DNA of 64,000 bases from Paractinoplanes rishiriensis (GTDB lineage Bacteria; Actinomycetota; Actinomycetes; Mycobacteriales; Micromonosporaceae). Made by a program: the position numbers and the translations under genes. Of the stretch, positions 34,318-42,733 are shown in pieces. Each line of letters begins with the position of its first letter. The stretch's first letter is position 1. The stretch covers positions 124,001-188,000 of the forward strand of contig NZ_BOMV01000039.1 in the NCBI RefSeq assembly GCF_016862375.1, given 5' to 3'. The notes under the pieces are model-generated. The model did no database searches, was not told the DNA's origin, and was given only the letters and a program-made list of their open reading frames with translations.

Positions 34318-34761
34318 TCACTGCGCGATCTGGGTGATTTCGAACGGCTTCGGCTGCTGCGCCGCATGCGGGTGCTCGGCGCCCGGGTAGACCTTCAGCT
34401 TCTTGATGATCTGCCGCGCGAGCTTGTTGTGCGGGAGCATGCCCTTGACGGCCAGCTCGATCGCCTTCTCGGGGCGCTTGGTCAGCAGCTCTTCGTACCC
34501 GATCTGCTTGAGGCCGCCGGGGTAGCCGGAGTGGCGGTAGGCCACCTTGGTCTGCCGCTTGTTGCCGGTGAGGGCCACCTTGCCGGCGTTGATGATCACC
34601 ACGAAGTCGCCGGTGTCGACATGCGGGGCGAACGTCGGCTTGTGCTTGCCGCGCAGGAGGCTGGCGGTGTGGGTAGCCAGGCGGCCCAGGACGACGTCAG
34701 AAGCGTCGATAATGTGCCACTGACGCTCGATCTCACCCGGCTTCGGGCTGTACGTACGCAC
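34318..34761 (-). CDS. rplM: 50S ribosomal protein L13
   Basis: 147 aa. VRTYSPKPGEIERQWHIIDA, VLGRLATHTASLLRGKHKP and GMLPHNKLARQIIKKLKVY are L13 signatures. GTG at 34761 has AAGG upstream. It is the first gene of the L13-S9 operon, behind a promoter at 34872-34901 and a leader of about 100 nt with two hairpins. Confidence 0.97.
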   Translation of the reverse strand: MRTYSPKPGEIERQWHIIDASDVVLGRLATHTASLLRGKHKPTFAPHVDTGDFVVIINAGKVALTGNKRQTKVAYRHSGYPGGLKQIGYEELLTKRPEKAIELAVKGMLPHNKLARQIIKKLKVYPGAEHPHAAQQPKPFEITQIAQ

Positions 34762-34802
34762 AGAATTACCTTGTCTTGTCGTCGGTCTGGGGTCGCGCGC
34801 TG

Positions 34803-34846
34803 GTCGCGTCAAGCGCGACTGTCAAGCGTACCCGAAGGGGAACGCT
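34803..34846 (-). promoter_or_regulatory. Structured leader of rplM
   Basis: Two hairpins in the rplM 5' leader: AGCGT-T-CCC / GGG-T-ACGCT (34825-34846, CTTC loop) and GTCGCG-5-CGCGAC (34803-34819). No T-tract follows either. Such leaders can carry autogenous r-protein control sites; unproven here. Confidence 0.5.
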
Positions 34847-34871
34847 CGCAGCTGCTGCACAACAGCAGGCA

Positions 34872-34901
34872 ACAATACCTGGCCCCGCGGCGCGTGGTCA
34901 A
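34872..34901 (-). promoter_or_regulatory. Probable promoter of rplM-rpsI
   Basis: Minus strand -35 TTGACC (34896-34901) and -10 TATTGT (34872-34877), 18-nt spacer, about 110 nt upstream of the rplM start. The region 34902-35167 holds nothing else I can support. Confidence 0.65.
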
Positions 34902-35167
34902 AACGGTGGCGGCTCCATATAGCGGGCCAAGCATACTCCGGGCCTCGGACGCGCCCGCGGGCGGGATCCAAGGTCGCGAAGGTCACAGGTCGATACCTCT
35001 TAGCAGGCTCGAAACAAACGGGACGCGAGGTCGCAATACCCCGGCGGCACGCTTCGGTCATGGCCAACGGCGCGCACATTCAGATCACGCGAGCCGGGCG
35101 TGGCCAATACGTGCATGGACAGCGCACTATAGAGAGGCCATCGTCAGGGTTGAGGACGGACCTGACG

Positions 35168-35362
35168 ATGACCGCCGGGCCGGCGTGCCGGTTCGGCGAG
35201 GAGGAGTCGCGGTGTGTGCCGGACGGAGGTACGGCGGAGAACGCAAGCGTGACATGGGAGCGGGTCGACGCTGAGGACGGCGAGCTCCGAGCGTGCCCTT
35301 CGGTGGACCGGTCGGCCACGCCGCGACTTCTCGAGATCAACAGCAGGGCCCCGTCCGGATGA
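35168..35362 (+). CDS. Possible small gene coupled to the HemD-like regulator
   Basis: 64 aa from ATG 35168 (MTAGPACRFGEEES). Its TGA overlaps the ATG of the next gene (ATGA at 35359-35362), the coupling seen for many real pairs in this window. No good ribosome site and no family is recognised. TATAGA at 35128-35133 could be a -10 box. It may be a real leader peptide-like gene or chance. Confidence 0.35.
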   Translation: MTAGPACRFGEEESRCVPDGGTAENASVTWERVDAEDGELRACPSVDRSATPRLLEINSRAPSG

Positions 35363-36504
35363 CCGACCGGGCGGGGGGAACGCGCCGGACGGTGATCACG
35401 GCGGCCGCGCTGGCCGAACCGACAGCGTCACTGTCCGGCTACACCGTCGGTGTCACCGCCGACCGGCGGCGCGACGAGCTGGCCGGTCTGCTGGAGAGCC
35501 GGGGCGCCCGGGTGGTGCTGGCTCCCGCATTGCGCATCGTCCCGATCGCCGACGACGCCGAACTGCGCGCCGCCACCCGCGCCTGTCTCGACACCCCGCC
35601 CGACATCGTGCTGGTCAACACCGGCATCGGCATGCGCGGCTGGCTCGAGGCGGCCGAGGGCTGGGGCCTGGCCGAGCCACTGCGGGCCGCGCTGGCCCGC
35701 GCGCACCTGATCGGCCGCGGCCCCAAGGCCCGGGCCGCCATCCGCTCGGCCGGCCTGCAAGACCAGTGGTCCCCCGAGGGCGAGAGCTACGAGGAGGTCG
35801 TCGACCACCTCCGGGCCCGGGGCATCGCCGGCCTGACCGTGGCGCTCCAGTTGCACGGCGAGAGCCAGCCGGAGTACACGGCGGCGCTGGAGACCGCCGG
35901 GGCCCGGGTCGTCGAGGTGCCGGTCTACCGCTGGGCGCCGCCCACCGACCCGGCGCCGCTGCACAGACTGGTCGACCTGATCACCGGCCGGCTGGTGGAC
36001 GCCGTCACCTTTACCGCGGCACCCGCCGTGAATGCGCTGCTGCGTGCCGCCGGCCCGAGCACCGACGCGCTGCTGGAGGCGCTGCGCGGGCACATCCTGG
36101 TGGCCTGTGCCGGCCCGGTGACGGCCGCGCCGCTGCGCCGGCACAACGTACCCATCGTCGCCCCCGCCCGGGCCCGCCTGAGCGCCCTGGTCCGGGCCAT
36201 CGTCGAGGAACTGCCGAAGCGGGCACTGTCGCTGGAGGTGGCCGGTCACACGCTCACCCTGCGCGGTCACGCCGCGATCGTGGACGGGGAACTGCGGCCG
36301 CTGGCGCCGGCGCCGATGGCGGTGCTGCGCGCGCTGGCCGCCGCGCCGGGCCGGGTGCTGTCCCGGGCCGCCCTCCTGCACGCCCTGCCGCGCGGTGCCG
36401 ACGAGCACGCGGTCGAGATGGCGGTGGCCCGGCTCAGAGCCGGGCTGGGCGCCTCGGGAGTGGTGCAGACGGTAGTCAAACGCGGCTACCGTCTGCCCGC
36501 CTGA
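35359..36504 (+). CDS. HemD-like domain fused to winged-helix regulator (NnaR-like)
   Basis: 381 aa. Residues about 20-270 are a uroporphyrinogen-III synthase (HemD) fold (VGVTADRRRDELAGLLESRGA, NTGIGMRGWLEA, VTFTAAPAVNALL). The C-terminal 100 residues are an OmpR/PhoB-type winged helix (RVLSRAALLHALPRGADEHAVEMAVARLR...VKRGYRLPA). This is the architecture of M. tuberculosis Rv0260c and the nitrite/nitrate regulator NnaR, so a regulator is more likely than a haem enzyme. ATG at 35359; no strong ribosome site, perhaps coupled to the small frame upstream. It is convergent with the conservon G-protein gene with 3 bp between. Confidence 0.88.
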   Translation: MTDRAGGTRRTVITAAALAEPTASLSGYTVGVTADRRRDELAGLLESRGARVVLAPALRIVPIADDAELRAATRACLDTPPDIVLVNTGIGMRGWLEAAEGWGLAEPLRAALARAHLIGRGPKARAAIRSAGLQDQWSPEGESYEEVVDHLRARGIAGLTVALQLHGESQPEYTAALETAGARVVEVPVYRWAPPTDPAPLHRLVDLITGRLVDAVTFTAAPAVNALLRAAGPSTDALLEALRGHILVACAGPVTAAPLRRHNVPIVAPARARLSALVRAIVEELPKRALSLEVAGHTLTLRGHAAIVDGELRPLAPAPMAVLRALAAAPGRVLSRAALLHALPRGADEHAVEMAVARLRAGLGASGVVQTVVKRGYRLPA

Positions 36505-36507
36505 GAA

Positions 36508-37128
36508 TCAGCCGACCACCGCGGGATAGCCGCCGGACTGCTCGGCCATCAGCACGGCCATCGCGTGCTCGACGACCTGCACGAGGACCTGCTTGACCGA
36601 GTCGCGGTGCCGGGCGTCACACATGATCAGCGGTACGTGTGACGGGATGGCCAGCGCCTCGCGTACCTCGTCCGGCTCGTAGCGCGGGGCACCGTCGAAG
36701 CAGTTCAGGGCCACGATGTACGGCAGGTGCCGGTTCTCGAAGTAGTCGAGCGGCGCGAACGCGTCGGCGATGCGGCGGGTGTCGACCAGCACCGCGGCAC
36801 CCACGGCACCCCGGATGAGCTCGTCCCACATGAACCAGAAGCGGGTCTGACCTGGGGTGCCGAACAGGTAGAGGATGAGGTCGTCGGCCATCGTGATACG
36901 GCCGAAGTCCATCGCGACCGTGGTGCTCTCCTTGCCGGGCACCTTGGAGGCGTCGTCGACGCCGGCGCCGGCCGAGGTCATTATCGCCTCGGTGGTCAGC
37001 GGTTCGATCTCGGAGACCGACCCGACCAGCGTCGTTTTACCCACGCCGAAGCCGCCGGCAATGACGATCTTCGCGGAGGTGATCTCCTTGGGTTGCGCCC
37101 CCGCCCGCTCATAGCTTGCGAAGTCCAC
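36508..37128 (-). CDS. Conservon small G protein (CvnD type)
   Basis: 206 aa. P-loop GGFGVGKTTLVGSVSEI, then a switch II region of the form LFGTPGQTRFWF in place of DxxG, and a divergent NKxD (NCFDG), as in MglA-like conservon GTPases. It is the last gene of the conservon. GTG at 37128 has AAGGG upstream, and the start overlaps the DUF742 gene by 20 bp. It probably cycles GTP at the membrane with the roadblock and DUF742 partners. Confidence 0.93.
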   Translation of the reverse strand: MDFASYERAGAQPKEITSAKIVIAGGFGVGKTTLVGSVSEIEPLTTEAIMTSAGAGVDDASKVPGKESTTVAMDFGRITMADDLILYLFGTPGQTRFWFMWDELIRGAVGAAVLVDTRRIADAFAPLDYFENRHLPYIVALNCFDGAPRYEPDEVREALAIPSHVPLIMCDARHRDSVKQVLVQVVEHAMAVLMAEQSGGYPAVVG

Positions 37129-37468
37129 TCAACACCCTTTCCAGCAGATCCATCCGCTCCGTGAATCCCTTTCGGGGAGCGGCGCTGTGCAGCGACAGCA
37201 GTCCGTCGGCAACCATGTCCGCAACCAGCACCCGGGCCACACCCAGCGGTAGCCGGGTGAGGGCCGAGAGCTCGGCCAGGGACTGCGGCTTCGTCTCGCA
37301 AAGCACGGCGATGCGGTACTTGTCATGCCCGGCGAAGCGGGCCTCTTGCACGGCGGCCTGGCTGGCTACCAGGACCGCCTCGATCGGGATGTCCCGGATC
37401 GGTTCGGTCCGTCCGCGAGTGACCGCATACGGGCGCACCAAATTGCCCCTCGGGTCCTGCGAACCCAC
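37109..37468 (-). CDS. Conservon DUF742 protein (CvnC type)
   Basis: 119 aa. It starts LVRPYAVTRGRTEP and contains the DUF742 helix-turn-helix-like part (LAELSALTRLPLGVARVLVADMVADGLL). GTG at 37468. It lies between the roadblock and G-protein genes. In Streptomyces conservons CvnC associates with the membrane complex; its biochemical role is unclear. Confidence 0.93.
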   Translation of the reverse strand: MGSQDPRGNLVRPYAVTRGRTEPIRDIPIEAVLVASQAAVQEARFAGHDKYRIAVLCETKPQSLAELSALTRLPLGVARVLVADMVADGLLSLHSAAPRKGFTERMDLLERVLSGLRKL

Positions 37469-37498
37469 GCGATCACCCCCTTCCGGCCGGCAGTCGGT

Positions 37499-37906
37499 TT
37501 AATAACTGACTGTCTCGCGGGGCACCGGCGACAGTGCCGCACCGACCCGTTCGACGAGCAGTGCCATCTCGTACCCGACCTGGCCGACATCGCAACTGCG
37601 GGCGGCCAGCACCGCCATCGACGAACCGTCGCTGATGGACATCAGGAAGAGATACCCGCTGTCCATCTCGATGATCGTCTGCTGCACCGTGCCGGCGTTG
37701 AACATCCGGGAGGCGCCCTCGGTGAGGCTCACCACGCCGGACGCGATGGCGGCCAGCTGATCGGCTCGGTCCTCTGGCAGATCGCGCGACGCCGCCAGCA
37801 ACAGGCCGTCCGCCGACACCGCGATCACGTGCGCGATGCCGGCGACGCTGTTGGCGAAGTTGTTGAGCAGCCAGCCCATGTCCTGCATGGTGGGGGGCCT
37901 GGTCAC
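37499..37906 (-). CDS. Conservon roadblock/LC7 protein (CvnB type)
   Basis: 135 aa roadblock/LC7 domain (MGWLLNNFANSVAGIAHVIAVSADGLLLAAS, then GYLFLMSISDGSSMAVLAA). Such proteins bind and regulate the conservon G protein. GTG at 37906 overlaps the end of the sensor-kinase gene by 4 bp (GTGA), with GGAGAAGG upstream. Confidence 0.94.
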   Translation of the reverse strand: MTRPPTMQDMGWLLNNFANSVAGIAHVIAVSADGLLLAASRDLPEDRADQLAAIASGVVSLTEGASRMFNAGTVQQTIIEMDSGYLFLMSISDGSSMAVLAARSCDVGQVGYEMALLVERVGAALSPVPRETVSY

Positions 37907-40900
37907 TTGTCCTTCTCCTTAGCCTGGAAGGCGGCGGCTGCGGCACTGCCGTCCGTCCGCCCACGTTGCACACCACGGTGGTACGCGGACAGGAGTCCAC
38001 GGACCTCGTCCGGGCTGCGACGGTTCTCGGTCTTCGTTCCGCCCTGTACACCGCCGGGCACCAGCTGTGCCTGCGGTACGCGCTTGGGCAGACCGGACCG
38101 GGTGGTGCCGGCATCCAGTGGTTCCGCCGCCGCCATCGCCCGTTGCCATCCCTCGTCGGCTGCCGTCCTCCATCGGTCCTCGACCGCGGTACGCGGCTTC
38201 GGAACCGACCCGTTCTGCGCCGAACCGTTCTGCGCCGACCCGTTCTGGCCCGCGCCGTTCTGGCCCGACCCGTTCTGGCCGGCACCGTGATGGCCAGCAC
38301 CGTTCGACGACGATCCGTTCGCGGCAGCGGCGGGAACCCGGGTGGCCGCGGTGGGCACCGGAGCTGCGGTCGTCGCGGCGGCCGGCTTCCGGATCGTCGC
38401 CGACTGCCGGCCCTGCACGGGAGCCGGAGCGGGCGGAGCGGGAGCCGGAGCGGGAGCAGCCTTGGCCGCGCTGGAGTTGGGCGGCGGAGCGTACCCGGCC
38501 GTCGGCATCCCCCACTCCTCGGGGCCGCTGTCGTGGTTGCGGAACCAGCTCTGCTGCATCTGCACGAAGATCGGTGCCTCGTTCCGATCCTCGACCGGCG
38601 AGGCGATCGGCGGGGACGGCACCGGCGGCATGGCGGCCAGGGCGGCCCCCCAGCCACCCGAGTCCACCGGTGGCGCGGGCGGCACCGGTGGCGGTGCCAT
38701 CGGCGTCGGTGCCGGCCGGAAGCCGTTCATCGGCGCGGCCTGCGCCGGCGCGGCCGCGTGGATGACCGGCACCGCCTGAGTGACCTGTGTCTGCGAGTAC
38801 ATGTCGGCCGCGGTGACCGGACGGGCCGGGCCGCCCCGGCTGGGCAGCGGCGGACGGTCCGGAGTGGGCTGCACTTCGGGCAGCGAGGTGGGGCGCTGCG
38901 ACGGGAACATCGGCAGCTGCGGGTGGGCCGACTGCTGCGGCGCGGACTCCCGCCACGGCTCCGGCGCGATGGCCGGCAGCGTGGCGGTGGCCGCCCGGCT
39001 GCTCTGCCCCTCCCACAGACCCGACGGCGTCGCGCCGAGTTCGGCCGCCGGCATGCCGGGCACGGTTTCCCGGCGGTTCGGCAGCACCACGATGTTGCTC
39101 GGCAGGATCACCTGGGCGACCGTGCCGCCCTCCAGGTTGGCCCGCAGCTCGACCCGGATGCCGTAACGCGACGCGAGCCGGCTCACCACGGCCAGACCCA
39201 TCAGCCGGAACGCGGCGACGTCCACGTTGGGCGGCTCGGCCAGGCGGCGGTTGAGCTGGTCCATCTGCTCCTCGGACAGGCCGAGGCCGCGGTCCTCCAC
39301 CTGGATCACCACGTAGTCGCGGATGCGCCGGGCGTCAGCGACCACCGTGGTGTTCGGCGGGGAGAACCGGGTGGCGTTGTCGAGCAGCTCAGCGACCAGC
39401 CGGACGACGTCGTTGACGGCGAGCGCCGCGATCGCGATGTCGGTGTCGACCGTGCCGAACTCGATCCGGTTGTACAGCTCGACCTCGGACTGGCTGGCCC
39501 GCAAGGCGTCGACCAGCAGGGCGTCCTCACGACGCGGCGCGCTGGAGTCGGCGCCGGCCAGGACCAGCAGGTTTTCGTCGTTGCGGCGCATCCGGGTGGC
39601 CAGGTGGTCGAGCTCGAACAGCCGGGCCAGACGCTTCGGGTCCTCCTCGGTCCGCTCGATGCTGTCCAGCTCGCCGATCATCCGGTCGACCAGGGACTGG
39701 CTCCGGCGGGCCAGGTTGAGGAACATCGCCGAGACGCTGGTGCGCAGCGCGGCCTGCTCGGCCGCGATCCGGACCGCTTCCCGGTGAACCACGTTGAACG
39801 CCTGGGCCACCTGGCCGATCTCGTCCTTGTTGCTGAGCCGGATCGGATCGCGCAGCTCGTTGATGATGTCGTCGGCACCGCCCTCGCCGAGGGCGCGCGC
39901 GTCGCGCAGCCGGGCCACCGCGTCCGGCAGGTCGCGGTTGGCCACCGCGAGGGCGCCCTCCCGCAGCCGGCGCAGCGACAGGTTGAGCGAGCGGGCCAGG
40001 ATGACGGCCAGCGCCACCGCGACGATCAGCACCAGCAGGACCAGACCGGCCTCGATCGCGGCCTGCCGGACCACGTCGCTGCGCACGTCCGCGGCCTGGG
40101 TCACGTTCTGCCGCTCGAGCTGCTGCTCGGCCCAGCGCATCAGGTCGACGACCGCGCCGAAGGCCTGGGTGACCTCCTCCGGCGCCACGGCCACACCACG
40201 GCCGAGCTGCACCGAGATCTGGTCGGCGAGGTTGACCGCGTCACCGGTGACCACGGTGTCCACCAGGGACTGCTGGGCCGGGGTGGCGAACGCCGAATAG
40301 GTGAGCAGGCCCTCCTGCTGGCTGGTCTGGGCCGCGATGAACGCGGTCCGCTGCTCGTTGCTCAGATCGCCGGCGACCAGCGCGGCGTACGAGATCGCCT
40401 CCTGCTCGGCAGCACCGGCCTTGGCCCGCGCGAACGCGCCCGTGGCCCGCAGGCTGTCGCCGACACCGACCTCGTCATCGCCGGCGTACTGGCTCACCGC
40501 GTCGCCGTAGCCGAGCAGGTCGGTGAGAACCACGCCGTACCGGGACATGGCCTCGGCCACGCCGATGCCCTCCCGCTTGCTGACCTGGTTGCGGGTGGCG
40601 TCCAGCGTGTTGAGGTTGTCGTCGATCTGCAGCAGCCTGGTCTGCACGGCGGCCGGCGGGTCGGCGAGGTCGCGGCGGTGTGCGCGGTAGTCCTGAACCT
40701 CGGCGTCGCTGGCCCGGACGGTCGCGTTGTACGCGTCGGCCTTGCTCCGCGGGTCGGCCAGGAACGCGGCGGCAGCCATCCGCTCCAGATGCAACAGCTG
40801 GGTCAGGTTGGATACGTCGGTACCTAGTTCGGTGAGTTTCTCAACCTGGCCGGCCTCGTCCGCCCGCTGGCTCACGTCGACCAGGCGGGCGGTTGCCAGC

Positions 40901-41019
40901 ACGATCACCGCGGCGAGCGGAACGAACAGAATCAGAGCCAGCTTGGCGCGGATGCGGGCGTCCCGAAGACGAGGGAAGGCACCACGGCGCGTCACCTGGG
41001 TCGAAGATCCGGTGCTCAC
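37903..41019 (-). CDS. Conservon sensor histidine kinase-like protein with NIT domain (CvnA type)
   Basis: 1038 aa. TM1 (about 27-46), a large extracellular nitrate/nitrite-sensing (NIT) type helical domain (about 60-310), TM2 (about 318-340) and HAMP follow. Next come a dimerisation helix with the likely phospho-acceptor in ELDHLATRMRR and an HATPase domain (N-box NATRF, G-box EDRGLGLSEEQM, about 490-680). The last 350 residues are Pro/Ala/Gln-rich and disordered, with NGSGQ-type repeats. GTG at 41019 with GGAGGAG upstream; a longer frame to 41133 lacks support. It starts the four-gene conservon and signals through CvnB-CvnD, not through a response regulator. Confidence 0.93.
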   Translation of the reverse strand: MSTGSSTQVTRRGAFPRLRDARIRAKLALILFVPLAAVIVLATARLVDVSQRADEAGQVEKLTELGTDVSNLTQLLHLERMAAAAFLADPRSKADAYNATVRASDAEVQDYRAHRRDLADPPAAVQTRLLQIDDNLNTLDATRNQVSKREGIGVAEAMSRYGVVLTDLLGYGDAVSQYAGDDEVGVGDSLRATGAFARAKAGAAEQEAISYAALVAGDLSNEQRTAFIAAQTSQQEGLLTYSAFATPAQQSLVDTVVTGDAVNLADQISVQLGRGVAVAPEEVTQAFGAVVDLMRWAEQQLERQNVTQAADVRSDVVRQAAIEAGLVLLVLIVAVALAVILARSLNLSLRRLREGALAVANRDLPDAVARLRDARALGEGGADDIINELRDPIRLSNKDEIGQVAQAFNVVHREAVRIAAEQAALRTSVSAMFLNLARRSQSLVDRMIGELDSIERTEEDPKRLARLFELDHLATRMRRNDENLLVLAGADSSAPRREDALLVDALRASQSEVELYNRIEFGTVDTDIAIAALAVNDVVRLVAELLDNATRFSPPNTTVVADARRIRDYVVIQVEDRGLGLSEEQMDQLNRRLAEPPNVDVAAFRLMGLAVVSRLASRYGIRVELRANLEGGTVAQVILPSNIVVLPNRRETVPGMPAAELGATPSGLWEGQSSRAATATLPAIAPEPWRESAPQQSAHPQLPMFPSQRPTSLPEVQPTPDRPPLPSRGGPARPVTAADMYSQTQVTQAVPVIHAAAPAQAAPMNGFRPAPTPMAPPPVPPAPPVDSGGWGAALAAMPPVPSPPIASPVEDRNEAPIFVQMQQSWFRNHDSGPEEWGMPTAGYAPPPNSSAAKAAPAPAPAPPAPAPVQGRQSATIRKPAAATTAAPVPTAATRVPAAAANGSSSNGAGHHGAGQNGSGQNGAGQNGSAQNGSAQNGSVPKPRTAVEDRWRTAADEGWQRAMAAAEPLDAGTTRSGLPKRVPQAQLVPGGVQGGTKTENRRSPDEVRGLLSAYHRGVQRGRTDGSAAAAAFQAKEKDK
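38206..38290. repeat. 15-bp coding repeat in the kinase C-terminus
   Basis: CCGTTCTG recurs every 15 bp (about 38210, 38225, 38240, 38255, 38270), encoding NGSAQ/NGAGQ-like pentapeptides in the disordered tail. In-frame repeat changes would alter tail length only. Confidence 0.85.
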
Positions 41020-41171
41020 GTCTTCTCCTCCGTGGTCAATCCCCGTCTCTCTTCGCGCGCCAGTAGCTTGCGGCCCGGGAATTTCATCAGAGAGCGCAGC
41101 AGTTTGGGAAGCCTGAGAGCTCCCGGAAACCAACTTGTTGCCCGATCAGTAACTACCTTTTCGGATCCACA

Positions 41172-41211
41172 ATCGACAGAGTCGATGCGTTGACGTGCAC
41201 GAATATGCACG
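41172..41211. promoter_or_regulatory. Two adjacent inverted repeats between conservon and lipoprotein gene
   Basis: ATCGAC-AGA-GTCGAT (41172-41186) and CGTGCA-6-TGCACG (41194-41211), both with perfect arms, in the 416-bp divergent region 41020-41435. TTGACG at 41190-41195 could be a -35 box. They are candidate operators controlling either or both units. Nothing else is identified in the gap. Confidence 0.5.
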
Positions 41212-41435
41212 CGGACACGCAATGTGATTTCACGGTTACCTGAGACCGTCAAGATTCCAACCATTATGTGAGACGGGCGTCCCGTTCCATCGATGAGCAA
41301 CAGCTTGACCAGTCGCGTTCACGTTGGCAAGGTTTGGCGCGATCAGACGGACACATTGTCCGTGCCGGCGTGCCCGCCGGCGGACACCGTTGCTGCCGCC
41401 GACCCCGCCGATCCGCCCCCCGAGGAGGCACCGAA

Positions 41436-42596
41436 GTGCGGCTTCCCCGCCCCGCCACGGCTTTCGTCATGGCCTCGACCGTCCTGCTCGCCGGCCTGGC
41501 CGGCTGCACCACGGACGAGGGCAACAGCGGCTCCGAGGTCATCGTGATCGGTGCCGACCTGAACAACTCCTCGGCGGTGGACGTCGCCTACTCCCGGGCG
41601 TTGCAGCTGCGGGTCGAGCAGATCAACGCGTCCGGCAAGCTCGGCAACCGCAAGCTGCTGCTGCGCACCCAGGACAATCGGGCGGACGCCACCGCCTCGC
41701 TGCGCAACATCAGCGGTTTCGCCGACGACCCGAACGTCGCGGCCGTGGTCACCGGCTCGTGCGACCAGTGCATCGTGGGCGCCGCCAAGACCATCAACGA
41801 CAAGAAGATCCCGACCATCGGGCTGGCCGCGGCGAGCGAGGTCACCGAGCCGATCGCCGAGCGGCAGTACGTCTTCAAGCTGGGGCCGAACTCGCCGGAC
41901 AGCGCCGCCGCCATGGTCGCCGAACTGAGCCGCACCAGGGCCGCGAACGTGGCCGTCCTGCACACCGACGACCTCTACGGCCGCGGTGGCAACCGGGCCC
42001 TGGAGAACGAGCTGTCCAAGGTCAACATCGAACCGATCAGCACCCGTTCGGTGCGGCCGACCGCCACCGACCTCACCCAGGTGGTCGGCGAGCTGACCGC
42101 GGAGAACCCGGCCGCGCTGGTCGTGCTCTCCACCCCGGACCAGGCCATCCTCGCCGCCACCACGGCCAAGGCGGTGGGCTACACCGGCAAGATCTACTTC
42201 GACGCGGCGGCCGCGAGCGACCTGTTCGTCCCGCAGGCCGCGGTGGCCGCGGTCAACAACGCCACGCTGGTCTTCACGCAGACCCTGGCGATCGACGACG
42301 TGATCGCGACGACCCCCGCGAAGGCCACCCGCAAGCAGTGGTTCCGCGACTACATCTCGCGGTACGGCAGCTACTCGGGCGTCGCCGCGTTCGCGGCGGA
42401 CGCCGCCGACCTGATCGGCACCGCGGTGGCCCGGGTGGGCGGCGACCGCGCCCAGATCCGCGCCATTCTGGAGACCTCTCAGGTGGACGGCGTTTCCGGA
42501 CCGATCCGGCTGACCCCGGCCAACCACTCCGGTCTCATGCCGCAGGCGCTCACCCTCCTGGTGGCCCGCAGCGGCCGCTGGCGGCTGGCATCTTAG
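41436..42596 (+). CDS. Type I solute-binding lipoprotein (Leu/Ile/Val-binding-like)
   Basis: 386 aa. Signal peptide with lipobox LAGC (LLAGLAGCTTDEG). The body is a type I periplasmic-binding fold (VIGADLNNSSAVDVAYSRALQLRVEQINASGKLG, then TIGLAAASEVTEP and FDAAAASDLFVPQA), as in branched-chain amino acid receptors. GTG at 41436 has GAGGAGG upstream. No permease or ATPase is next to it. It lies head-to-head with the conservon kinase gene, so it may present a ligand to that sensor instead of feeding a transporter. Confidence 0.88.
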   Translation: MRLPRPATAFVMASTVLLAGLAGCTTDEGNSGSEVIVIGADLNNSSAVDVAYSRALQLRVEQINASGKLGNRKLLLRTQDNRADATASLRNISGFADDPNVAAVVTGSCDQCIVGAAKTINDKKIPTIGLAAASEVTEPIAERQYVFKLGPNSPDSAAAMVAELSRTRAANVAVLHTDDLYGRGGNRALENELSKVNIEPISTRSVRPTATDLTQVVGELTAENPAALVVLSTPDQAILAATTAKAVGYTGKIYFDAAAASDLFVPQAAVAAVNNATLVFTQTLAIDDVIATTPAKATRKQWFRDYISRYGSYSGVAAFAADAADLIGTAVARVGGDRAQIRAILETSQVDGVSGPIRLTPANHSGLMPQALTLLVARSGRWRLAS

Positions 42597-42733
42597 CCAA
42601 GAATCTTTCAAAGTATCCGATCACTGTCCGTGAACTCGGTTTCTAAGATGGGGATCGATTTCCGCTAATCCGGATTTTTGGCTGTCTTAAGAATCGAACC
42701 CGGAGTGGCGGGGGCGGCCGAGCATTCCGTAAC

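Noticed and set aside
34822..35079. 85-codon minus-strand frame upstream of rplM
   Set aside because: It covers the rplM promoter and leader hairpins and shows no family or ribosome site.
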